Shown here piece after piece: positions 6,668 through 12,893 of a stretch of DNA of 18,940 nucleotides; within the stretch, counting starts at the first letter, position 1; each line of letters starts with the position of its first letter. A program made the translations under genes and the position numbers. The notes beneath the pieces are model-generated. The model searched no databases. It saw only the letters and a list, made by a program, of their open reading frames with translations, and had not been told where the DNA came from. The DNA is taken from the NCBI GenBank assembly GCA_016784425.1, contig JADHUQ010000020.1:1-18940 (forward strand), given 5' to 3'. Origin of the DNA: Candidatus Delongbacteria bacterium. Lineage in GTDB: Bacteria; CAIWAD01; BS150m-G50.

Positions 6668-7834
6668 CTATTTTTCTTCCGGCTCTTCCTTCTTGACCGG
6701 GGTTTTTTTGACCGGTTTCTCCTCGGTGTCTGCCACATCCTTCTTGACGGACGCTTTCTTAACCGGCTTCTGTTCAGTGTCAGCCACATCCTTCTTGACG
6801 GACGCTTTTTTGACCGGCGTCTGCTCAGTGTCAGCCACTTCCTTCTTGACGGACGCTTTTTTGACCGGCGTCTGCTCAGTGTCAGCCACTTCCTTCTTGA
6901 CCGGGACTTTGCGGGCCGGCTTCTGCCCGGTGTCGGCTTTCTCCTCCACAGCAACATCCTGCCTGGCAGGTTTGCCGGCGGGCTTCTCCGCAGCGGTCAC
7001 ATCCTGGGGAGAGTCAGATTTCCCTTCAGCGGCCGGACCGGGACTGCGACGACGACGGGCAGGCTTGCGTACGGGGGCGGACTCCTGCGGCTTTTTACCC
7101 TTCTTCTCCTGCTTTTCCGCCAGCTCCTCTTCCAATCCCGCCTTCTCCTGACGCAGAAGCTTAGCCTCTTCAACCGCATCAGCAATAATATGGGTAATCA
7201 GTGCAATCGACTTATAGGCATCATCATTGGCTGGAATAGGGTACTCCACGGTAGTCGGATCGGCGTTGGTGTCGATGATGGCGAAAACCGGGATACCCAG
7301 CTTGTGCGCCTCATGGACGGCAATATCCTCCTTGCGGATATCGATGACAAAAACCGCTCCGGGGAGACGCTTCATTTTACGGACACCACCCAGTACCTTG
7401 AGCAGTTTTGCTTTCTGGCGCTCGACCTGGAGGATCTCTTTCTTATTCAGCTTCTGATAGGTGCCGTTGGTTTCCATCATTTCAAGATCATCCAGCTTGC
7501 GGATGGAATTACGGATAGTGCGAAAATTGGTCAACATACCACCCAGCCAACGCTCGTTGACATAGAACATATCGATCCGCTCAGTTTCCTCACGGATCAT
7601 CTCACGCGCCTGTGGTTTGGTGCCGACAAAGAGGACATCATCCCCCCGCTGCACGATATGCTGCAGGAAATTACAGGCTTCTTCCAGTTTGAACTGGGTT
7701 TTTTTGAGATCGATAATGTGAATCCCATTCTTCTGCATGAAGATGTACTTGTCCATCTTGGGATTCCAACGGCGGGTCAGGTGGCCAAAGTGGGAACCAG
7801 CCAGCAACAGCTGCTTGAGGCTTACGCGAGGCAT
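6668..7834 (-). CDS. rpsB: 30S ribosomal protein S2 with a long repetitive charged tail
   Basis: Small-subunit protein S2. Residues 1 to about 230 are a standard S2 (SHFGHLTRRWNPKM, FVGTKPQARE, NERWLGGMLTNF, PGAVFVIDIRKE, DTNADP). Residues 231-388 are an unusual extension of about 158 residues: first a Glu/Lys coiled-coil-like stretch, then an Arg/Lys/Pro-rich segment, then four 17-residue repeats of the type EVADTEQTPVKKASVKK (residues 315-382) with a weaker fifth copy just before. The tail is rich in Lys, Glu, Pro and Val, is probably disordered, and resembles the Lys/Ala/Pro tails of histone-like proteins. S2 tails of this kind are known in some phyla, but E. coli S2 has about 241 residues. 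AGGAG lies 5 nt before the ATG. tsf follows; the leader upstream has two hairpins. Confidence 0.97.
   Translation of the reverse strand: MPRVSLKQLLLAGSHFGHLTRRWNPKMDKYIFMQKNGIHIIDLKKTQFKLEEACNFLQHIVQRGDDVLFVGTKPQAREMIREETERIDMFYVNERWLGGMLTNFRTIRNSIRKLDDLEMMETNGTYQKLNKKEILQVERQKAKLLKVLGGVRKMKRLPGAVFVIDIRKEDIAVHEAHKLGIPVFAIIDTNADPTTVEYPIPANDDAYKSIALITHIIADAVEEAKLLRQEKAGLEEELAEKQEKKGKKPQESAPVRKPARRRRSPGPAAEGKSDSPQDVTAAEKPAGKPARQDVAVEEKADTGQKPARKVPVKKEVADTEQTPVKKASVKKEVADTEQTPVKKASVKKDVADTEQKPVKKASVKKDVADTEEKPVKKTPVKKEEPEEK
6689..6892 (-). repeat. Four 51-bp tandem repeats in the rpsB tail
   Basis: Four in-frame units of 51 bp each encode 17 residues. The central units at 6777-6827 and 6828-6878 differ at one base by hand count; the outer ones have drifted more. 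Such near-identity suggests recent expansion and possible length variation between strains. Confidence 0.9.
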
Positions 7835-7954
7835 GCAAACTCCTTTATTTGGTTATACTTCCGCCTGTATCAACTCGCCTGCCCATCCCGAACTGTCGGG
7901 ACACCGGGTAGCGATCCACAGACGTGCTTTTTAGGCGGGTTCGACGGAACCCAG
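7835..7954 (-). promoter_or_regulatory. rpsB leader with two hairpins
   Basis: Between the rpsI terminator and rpsB the minus strand holds two perfect hairpins: 7937-7952 (GGGTTC/GAACCC, 4-nt loop) and 7886-7901 (TCCCGA/TCGGGA, 4-nt loop). In E. coli S2 represses its own operon through the rpsB leader, so an autoregulatory site is plausible, but no known leader motif was recognised. No clear promoter was found here; transcription may come from read-through or a promoter I cannot see. Confidence 0.45.
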
Positions 7955-7977
7955 AAAAAAGGGGGCGAGTCGCCCCC
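7955..7977 (-). terminator. Rho-independent terminator after rpsI
   Basis: GGGGGC and GCCCCC (6 bp, 5-nt loop, extendable) followed on the minus strand by six T. It lies 11 bp past the rpsI stop and splits rplM-rpsI from rpsB-tsf, at least partly. Confidence 0.88.
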
Positions 7978-7988
7978 ATGAAAATCGT

Positions 7989-8381
7989 TTAACGTTTTGA
8001 GAACTGGAACCGTTTACGGGCACCGGGCTGACCGTATTTCTTGCGCTCCTTGATACGGGCATCGCGGGTCAGAAAACCATGCTTACGCAAACTTGGTCGC
8101 AGCTCTTCATCGTAAAGAAGCAGCGCCCGACTGATACCGAGACGCAGGGCGCCGGCCTGTCCGGAAAGTCCCCCACCCTTCATGGTGGCTTCGACATCGA
8201 ATTTACCGAGTAGCTCCAGCTCTTCCAGCGGCTCTTCGATGATGGTCTTGAGAGTGGCGCGGCGGAAGTACTCCAGCAGCTCCTGCCCGTTGACCTTGTA
8301 ATCACCCTTGCCGGGACGGATCCAGACCCGAGCTACCGAATTCTTGCGTCTGCCTGTGGCGTAAAAGGCTTTCCCCTTCAT
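7989..8381 (-). CDS. rpsI: 30S ribosomal protein S9
   Basis: Small-subunit head protein whose C-terminal tail reaches the P-site tRNA. The 130-aa product has the family's ATGRRKNSVARVWIRPGKG start, the GGGLSGQAGALRLGISRAL core and the basic tail ending KRFQFSKR (the family ends in SKR). It follows rplM by 47 nt, the conserved L13-S9 pairing. Upstream GAGAGGAT lies a little far from the ATG, so translation may lean on rplM. A strong terminator follows. Confidence 0.98.
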   Translation of the reverse strand: MKGKAFYATGRRKNSVARVWIRPGKGDYKVNGQELLEYFRRATLKTIIEEPLEELELLGKFDVEATMKGGGLSGQAGALRLGISRALLLYDEELRPSLRKHGFLTRDARIKERKKYGQPGARKRFQFSKR

Positions 8382-8428
8382 ACAGCTCTATCCTCTCAAT
8401 CTCGAATTTCTTTGCATTTGCTAACGCT

Positions 8429-8857
8429 CTACAACTCCAGTTTGCGCGGTTGCTGGGCCTGGTGTGGATGCTCCGGTCCGGCGTAAACTTTCAGCTTCTT
8501 AAAAATCTGTCTGCCAAGACGGTTGTGAGGCAGCATACCACGCACCGCGTTCTGGATAATCCACTGCGGGCTCTTCTGGCGCATATGGCGGAAACTGACA
8601 GTGCGTGCTCCCTTGGGATGACCGGTGTGGTGGAAATAGGTCTTGCTGAATTCCTTCTGACCAGTCAGGCGAATTTTCTCGGCATTGATGACAACGACAA
8701 AATCACCTGTATCCATATGCGGTGTGAAGGTAGGCTTATGCTTTCCCCGCAGCACTGTCGCAACACGGGAGGCCATTCGCCCCAACACCAGGTCGGCTGC
8801 ATCTACGATAAACCATTCGTGGTTGATGTCTTTCAGTTTGGCCGAGTAGGTTTTCAC
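8429..8857 (-). CDS. rplM: 50S ribosomal protein L13
   Basis: Early-assembling large-subunit protein; in E. coli it also represses its own mRNA. The 142-aa product matches the family length and carries WFIVDAADLVLGRMAS, YFHHTGHPKGAR and the conserved RGMLPHNRLGR. The start is GTG at 8857 with CAGAGG (8868-8863) placed correctly upstream. It heads a two-gene operon with rpsI. The strong promoter at 9050-9022 leaves a leader of about 157 nt with extensive self-complementarity, part of which can pair with the Shine-Dalgarno. Confidence 0.98.
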   Translation of the reverse strand: MKTYSAKLKDINHEWFIVDAADLVLGRMASRVATVLRGKHKPTFTPHMDTGDFVVVINAEKIRLTGQKEFSKTYFHHTGHPKGARTVSFRHMRQKSPQWIIQNAVRGMLPHNRLGRQIFKKLKVYAGPEHPHQAQQPRKLEL

Positions 8858-9015
8858 GATATCCTCTGTCTAGTTTCTTTGGCGGAGATGCGATCAACAA
8901 GCTATTGAAGCCGGTCTGGACAATTGATCGCCTTGTACCGTTTTACCTCTCTGTCATGTTCAGAGAACTGCTGTCTCTGTTTGCGTGTGAAGCCTGAGTT
9001 CCAGAAAGGTACAAG
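8858..9015 (-). promoter_or_regulatory. Structured rplM-rpsI leader RNA
   Basis: Stem I pairs 9015-9008 with 8939-8932 (CTTGTACC/GGTACAAG, 8 bp perfect) and closes a 68-nt domain that begins at the predicted transcript start. Stem II pairs 8931-8924 with 8897-8890 (GCGATCAA/TTGATCGC, 8 bp perfect) and starts at the very next base. Inside stem I, TCTCTG (8966-8961) can pair with CAGAGA on either side (8979-8974 or 8953-8948, both with 7-nt loops). The same TCTCTG could also pair with the Shine-Dalgarno CAGAGG at 8868-8863. The layout fits a ribosomal-protein autoregulatory leader, most simply for L13. Pairings are seen directly; function is inferred. Confidence 0.6.
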
Positions 9016-9021
9016 ACATCC

Positions 9022-9050
9022 ATTTTACAGCAGTGCAGGCAGGTTGTCAA
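9022..9050 (-). promoter_or_regulatory. Sigma-70-type promoter of rplM-rpsI
   Basis: TTGACA (9050-9045), a 17-nt spacer and TAAAAT (9027-9022) on the minus strand: a perfect -35 box and a five-of-six -10 box at ideal spacing. The expected transcript start is near 9015, exactly where leader stem I begins. Confidence 0.85.
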
Positions 9051-9059
9051 GTATATTTT

Positions 9060-9509
9060 TCCGGAGGGGAAAAGAAGGACCAACACAGAGCGCAGGGAGA
9101 AGGAGGTGACACGGTGGTAAATTCGTGTGAGGATGACACTTCACCAAATCAATATCAATTTGCGTGATACAAGGTCCCGACAGGCAGGTAACCACTCTCA
9201 GCAGTCCAGAGGCTCAAAACCAACCCGCCATAATGCGCGCGGCTGGCAGGCCGCTCCGCCCGATTGCCCTCTGTTTGTATCAAACATCACCCGCTGCTTC
9301 TCCCTGGCAGACTCAATCCGGCACCACGCCATTTTGCTGCGCAGAAAAGGTGCTGCTCTTCTGACCAGCCTGGCGATTTTGCAGAACGAAACTGCCTCTT
9401 GCTATCTGATCAAAATCACCTTCCTGCTGCTTACCTGCTTTGTGCTACCAGCCTGTATTCGCTGGTCAGTAGTGGCACACGCTCGTGAGTTGTGTGCCCT
9501 TGATCGCTG
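9060..9509. other. Intergenic region without a convincing gene
   Basis: About 450 bp between the rplM promoter and the beta-helix gene. A plus-strand frame at 9127-9567 is open but its protein has no recognisable domain and runs into the end of the opposite gene, so it is not called. The region holds several hairpins: 9447-9466 (ACCAGC/GCTGGT, 8-nt loop), 9474-9498 (GGCACAC/GTGTGCC, 11-nt loop) and a larger one from 9372-9381 to 9411-9420 with an inner GCAG/CTGC stem. The two nearest the beta-helix stop may mark its mRNA end, though no T-run follows. A near-consensus Shine-Dalgarno at 9100-9109 precedes only a 17-codon frame. Confidence 0.5.
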
Positions 9510-11339
9510 CTATTGCACCAATATCATCTTCCGGGTCAAAACCTGGTCACCAGCAGTCAGGCGGTAAATGTAGACGCCGCTGGATAGGCTGGATCCGTTG
9601 AATTGGACCTGATGAACGCCAGCGCTGTAGGTTTGATCAGTCAGCAGTTGTACCTGTTGTCCCAGAATGTTATAGACAGTCAGTTGAACGTTCTGTGGAT
9701 AGGGTAGGCTGTACTCGATTGTAGTAACCGGATTAAACGGGTTGGGGTAATTCTGAGACAGAGTAATTCCACATGGCAGCGTCAAATTCTGCACATCCTG
9801 TCCATCACAATCAACATCAAAAGCACCAATCAGTCCACACTCAACGCTTGGCCAACATGGGGAGCCAGGCTGCAGACGGAAGTCCAGACTATCCGGTTCA
9901 CAGAAGAGAGGATCTGCAGCGATGTTGCCACCGATATCGTTACAGTTTTCAGGAACTTCATCACCGCAGCTGTTGTTCCAGAGTAGGTTGCAACCGAAGT
10001 CACTATCATAAGAAACTAGATTATCAGAGGTGTTCCCCAAGAAAACGTTATTAAAGAGACCCATGGCGGAACCAGTTTCCAGCAACAGCGGCACCTCATT
10101 TTCAAAGAATACATTATTCTCCATAACACCGGAAGACCAATAATAGGCAGACAACAGTTCATCTGAAGCGCTATTACCGGCAAACATATTATTCCGCATA
10201 AGTAGATCAACTTCATCAACATACATTGCTGCATCGTAGGGCGCCGAGTTCTCAATGAAGGTATTCTGTTCAAGGATCATTCTGCGTGGACCATAGTTCT
10301 GCCTGCAATATAATCCACCAACACCATGCCGTGCTGAATTGCCTACAAAGTTGTTCCCTCTGATTATCATTGGATCAGCTGTTGAGATGTAGAGACCGCC
10401 AGCCCATCTAGTACCTGTATTCCCTATTATATCATTGTTCAGGATTCTAAGTGTATCGTTTCCACCATATGAAACATACAGCCCAGCTCCTTCATCAGGG
10501 GGGTTGGTATCAGGCAAGGGATGTGCATGGTTATAGCTAATGTGGTTGCCACTGATTTCCAGATACCCGCTAACTACTACGTAAACACCGACTCCGAAAC
10601 AAGCCCATGTTGTGTTGTCAAACCAACATTCATTGAAGCTGACATCATTATCTACAATGGAAATGCTATCGCCAGAAGCTCTCAGGCCCATCCCCCTGAC
10701 AATACCCAGCGAATCAATAACAAACACATTGTGATGGATGATATTGCCCCTTATTAATCCCCCTCCCCAAAGAATGACCCCTTGACCCGAGTTATTCTCA
10801 ACGATGTTACCTTCCAGCATAGCAAACTGATCTGCACAAATACCGCCTACGCAAGCTTCCCGATAGTGGTGTTCATGAGTTGTTCTACCACTATTGTCTC
10901 TGATTATATTGTTACGGATTTGTGGCGATGCCCCTAAACAGGTTATTCCCCCAGCACTGTGAGTACTATCTGCCAACCCATGCTGAATGGTAAATCCGGA
11001 TATGACAGCGTTATTGCTCTCCCCGCTGACGAAATTCACCACCGTTGCGACTGAATCACCGTCGATGATGGTAACTTCAGGACCGTCACTGCTGGTCAGG
11101 AGGATGTTGTGACCGTTGAAGTTGATGTGTTCGTGGTACGCGCCAGGAGCAACGAGAACAGTGTCTCCGTCTATCGAGGCGTCTATCCCCTGCTGGATGG
11201 TGGCTTGATCTCCCGGGACTTCAATCACTGTGGCAGTAGTCTGCGAGACCAGTACCAGAAGGAAGCAGGGTATGAATAAGCCGGAGGGGATTCTCGATCG
11301 TTTGCAACACTTCGCAGCTTCTGCTATCAGATAATCCAT
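9510..11339 (-). CDS. Secreted right-handed beta-helix protein with T9SS type A sorting domain
   Basis: A 609-aa exported protein. Residues about 19-36 (IPSGLFIPCFLLVLVSQT) are the hydrophobic core of a signal peptide with a rather long polar start. From about 40 to 500 it is built of parallel beta-helix rungs (NNIIRDNSG, GNIIHHNVF, NNDIIGNTG, QNTFIENSA, NNVFFENEV), opening with the pectin-lyase-like VPGDQATIQQGIDASIDGDTVLVAPG. After a cysteine-containing linker comes a classic sorting domain: NYPNPFNPVTTIEYSLP, then VYNILGQQV and SSGVYIYRLTAGDQVLTRKMILV. In FCB-type bacteria such domains direct secretion through the type IX system and attachment to the surface. Whether it cuts or binds polysaccharide cannot be told; no catalytic residues were recognised. 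The ATG at 11339 lacks a strong Shine-Dalgarno. It diverges from mazEF and is more AT-rich than the core genes around it. Confidence 0.93.
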   Translation of the reverse strand: MDYLIAEAAKCCKRSRIPSGLFIPCFLLVLVSQTTATVIEVPGDQATIQQGIDASIDGDTVLVAPGAYHEHINFNGHNILLTSSDGPEVTIIDGDSVATVVNFVSGESNNAVISGFTIQHGLADSTHSAGGITCLGASPQIRNNIIRDNSGRTTHEHHYREACVGGICADQFAMLEGNIVENNSGQGVILWGGGLIRGNIIHHNVFVIDSLGIVRGMGLRASGDSISIVDNDVSFNECWFDNTTWACFGVGVYVVVSGYLEISGNHISYNHAHPLPDTNPPDEGAGLYVSYGGNDTLRILNNDIIGNTGTRWAGGLYISTADPMIIRGNNFVGNSARHGVGGLYCRQNYGPRRMILEQNTFIENSAPYDAAMYVDEVDLLMRNNMFAGNSASDELLSAYYWSSGVMENNVFFENEVPLLLETGSAMGLFNNVFLGNTSDNLVSYDSDFGCNLLWNNSCGDEVPENCNDIGGNIAADPLFCEPDSLDFRLQPGSPCWPSVECGLIGAFDVDCDGQDVQNLTLPCGITLSQNYPNPFNPVTTIEYSLPYPQNVQLTVYNILGQQVQLLTDQTYSAGVHQVQFNGSSLSSGVYIYRLTAGDQVLTRKMILVQ

Positions 11340-11538
11340 ACTGATCTCAGGTGATACTGGTAAATGCTTGAGAAAAGGGGGTGTCTTGAACGCTCTTTAA
11401 GGTAGCAAATATCTGTTCAACAAAAAGCAGTGCTGTAGTGATCGTTGCAGTCGGTCCGGATGAAAGAGATTTCCGTACGCTGCCAATCAGGCAGTCGGAT
11501 CCTAACTGCACAGATGAGCTTTATTATGCCAAAATATC

Positions 11539-11567
11539 TTGCAGATTGACTGTAATTACATTATGAT
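11539..11567 (+). promoter_or_regulatory. Candidate mazEF promoter
   Basis: TATGAT (11562-11567) is a good -10 box; TTGCAG (11539-11544) at 17-nt spacing is a weak -35 box. Weak -35 boxes are common in promoters that are also repressed by the antitoxin. The predicted start lies about 35 nt before the antitoxin ATG. Confidence 0.5.
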
Positions 11568-11571
11568 TACA
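11551..11571 (+). promoter_or_regulatory. Candidate antitoxin operator
   Basis: TGTAATTACA (11551-11560) is a perfect 10-bp palindrome, and its half TGTAAT also forms an inverted repeat with ATTACA at 11566-11571. The palindrome lies in the promoter spacer and the second half-site overlaps the -10 box, the expected place for autorepression by a MazE-type antitoxin. Function is inferred. Confidence 0.5.
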
Positions 11572-11608
11572 TGCAGATAGGTTTGTAAGTCAGATCAGAG
11601 GTGAATTC

Positions 11609-11863
11609 ATGGCACAGATTGTACAGATAGGTAACTCAAAAGGGATTAGAATTCCCAAAGCTGTAATTGAGCAAGCCCAACTGCAGGGTCGGGAGTTGTC
11701 TTTTAGAATTGTGAAGGAGGGTCTGCTGATCTCACCTGATAAGCTTCCCAGACAAAACTGGCTTGAACAGATATTGTCGATTCAAAGCAGTTACGACCAG
11801 GAACAACTCGATAACGAGTGGCTTGATGTCCCTCTGGTTTCAGAAGAGGAGTTGGAGTGGTAA
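11609..11863 (+). CDS. MazE-like antitoxin (AbrB/SpoVT fold)
   Basis: Labile antitoxin expected to bind the neighbouring MazF-type toxin and, with it, repress the operon. The 84-aa protein has the swapped-hairpin DNA-binding half typical of MazE (VQIGNSKGIRIPKAVIEQAQ, then ELSFRIVKEGLLISP) at residues 4-45. An acidic C-terminal half (YDQEQLDNEWLDVPLVSEEELEW) is the kind of segment that wraps the toxin. GAGGTG lies 5 nt before the ATG. The stop overlaps the toxin start as TAATG. A palindrome sits in the promoter just upstream. Encoded opposite to all neighbours, which suggests it arrived as a mobile cassette. Confidence 0.93.
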   Translation: MAQIVQIGNSKGIRIPKAVIEQAQLQGRELSFRIVKEGLLISPDKLPRQNWLEQILSIQSSYDQEQLDNEWLDVPLVSEEELEW

Positions 11864-12186
11864 TGCCGAAAATATCACGATTTCAAATCTGGCTGGTCCA
11901 ACTCAATCCCACCAAAGACAAAGAGATTAGAAAGACCCGTCCTTGCGTAATCATCTCACCAGATGAAATGCACCCCCTGGCCACAGTAATCGTTGCGCCG
12001 ATGACCACAAAAGGATTCGATTATCCATTTCGGATAAAACTTAGATTCCAGGGAAAGAATGGTCGCATTTTGCTGGATCAGGTCAGGGCAGTTGATAAAG
12101 CGAGGCTTGTTAATAAACTGGGGACGTTGAGTCGACCGAAGCAGCTGGAAGTATGTACCTGTTTGCAAGAGATGTTCGCAGATTGA
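11863..12186 (+). CDS. MazF/PemK-like mRNA interferase toxin
   Basis: Predicted sequence-specific ribonuclease that stops translation when released from the antitoxin. The 107-aa protein has all parts of the PemK/MazF fold: FQIWLVQLNPTKDKEIRKTR, PCVIISPDEM, TVIVAPMTTK, the YPFRIKLRFQGKNGRILLDQ strand pair, and VDKARLVNKLG. The Arg in KTRPCVI and the Thr of APMTTK match the usual catalytic positions. The frame is open from GTG at 11857, but the ATG at 11863 is preferred because it overlaps the antitoxin stop (TAATG) and has GGAG 5 nt upstream, giving coupled synthesis. No terminator was seen before the converging gene that ends at 12283. RNA target unknown. Confidence 0.93.
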   Translation: MPKISRFQIWLVQLNPTKDKEIRKTRPCVIISPDEMHPLATVIVAPMTTKGFDYPFRIKLRFQGKNGRILLDQVRAVDKARLVNKLGTLSRPKQLEVCTCLQEMFAD

Positions 12187-12282
12187 CAGATAAAGGTACG
12201 ACAGCAAGCCGGAGCAGCTGCCTGCTGAATGCTATTTTGGTTGGGGAGGCTAACTCTCTACGCAGTTGTGAAGCATCGCTCG

Positions 12283-12480
12283 TTATTCTGTCTCTTCCCG
12301 CCCCCCCTGCTCTCCCACCGGCACTTTCCTCGCCGAGTCCGGCATGAAATCGGGGATCCCGTCGACAATCGGCCAGGCCAGACGGCAGGCGTCACAGATC
12401 AGATCCTCTTCCTCCGGTCGCAGGCTGCCGTGGCATTGAGGGCAGGCCAGTATCTGCAATAACTCTTCGCTGATAGACAT
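12283..12480 (-). CDS. Trm112-like small zinc protein (UPF0434/YcaR type)
   Basis: A 65-aa protein of the Trm112 family: LLQILACPQCHGSL supplies the first Cys pair, LICDACRLAWPI the second, and VDGIPDFMPD closes the domain. In eukaryotes and archaea Trm112 activates several methyltransferases; the bacterial role of this short form is not settled. The frame is open from GTG at 12486, but the ATG at 12480 is chosen because GGGAG sits 5 nt upstream and the family starts there. It begins 2 nt after the thioesterase stop, so it is the last gene of the purE-to-Trm112 run. The C-terminal residues after the domain are charged and have no family match. Confidence 0.88.
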   Translation of the reverse strand: MSISEELLQILACPQCHGSLRPEEEDLICDACRLAWPIVDGIPDFMPDSARKVPVGEQGGREETE

Positions 12481-12482
12481 CG

Positions 12483-12893
12483 TCACTCCCAGTTGAACTG
12501 TTCGAGATAGAACGCCGGTATCGGTACCAGTTTGTGTTCCGCCAGTGTGAGAAAACAGTGACGGGTAAAACCACGGTTGATTACCACCCCTTCACGCAGC
12601 ACTTCATAATCGAGCCGCACACTGGCCCGCGATTGTCTTTGCAGGGTGGTACGCACCACCAGCTCATCATCGTAAAGCGCGCTCTGAATGTACTGTGAAC
12701 CGGCCTCCAGCACCGGCATGATGTAGCCCCGCTCCTCGATCACCCTGTAAGGCAGACCGTTGACCCGCATCAACTCGTTACGACCCATCTCATACCAGAC
12801 CAGGTAGTTGGCGTGGTATGCGATCCGCATGGCGTCGGTTTCAGCATAACGCACCCGCAGGGAGATTTCTACAGCCGGTACTATTCCGCCCAT
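12483..12893 (-). CDS. YbgC-like acyl-CoA thioesterase (4HBT hotdog fold)
   Basis: Predicted thioester hydrolase of the 4-hydroxybenzoyl-CoA thioesterase superfamily. The 136-aa protein has the family's active-site stretch RVRYAETDAMRIAYHANYL, with catalytic Asp20 and His27, followed by YEMGRNELMR. The rest shows the expected hotdog pattern (DDELVVRTTLQRQSRASVRLDY, GFTRHCFLTL). In proteobacteria YbgC sits in the tol-pal cluster; here it overlaps the 3' end of accA by 13 nt, which points to acyl-CoA or acyl-carrier metabolism. Substrate unknown. No strong Shine-Dalgarno, consistent with coupling to accA. Confidence 0.9.
   Translation of the reverse strand: MGGIVPAVEISLRVRYAETDAMRIAYHANYLVWYEMGRNELMRVNGLPYRVIEERGYIMPVLEAGSQYIQSALYDDELVVRTTLQRQSRASVRLDYEVLREGVVINRGFTRHCFLTLAEHKLVPIPAFYLEQFNWE

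Noticed and set aside
7937..7952. GGGTTCGACGGAACCC looks like a tRNA T-arm
   Set aside because: Loop is 4 nt rather than 7 and no acceptor, D or anticodon arm can be placed around it.
6563..7981. Long plus-strand frame (472 codons) and a second one (6150-7151) with FLTDAFLTG-type repeats
   Set aside because: Both lie antisense to tsf and rpsB; the repeats are only the reverse reading of the S2 tail repeats.
8943..8957. Four-codon upstream frame (ATG ... TAA, MTER) in the rplM leader
   Set aside because: No Shine-Dalgarno before it; more likely a by-product of the CAGAGA pairing segment.
9127..9567. Plus-strand frame of 146 codons
   Set aside because: No Shine-Dalgarno near its GTG, no recognisable domain, and it overlaps the end of the beta-helix gene on the other strand.
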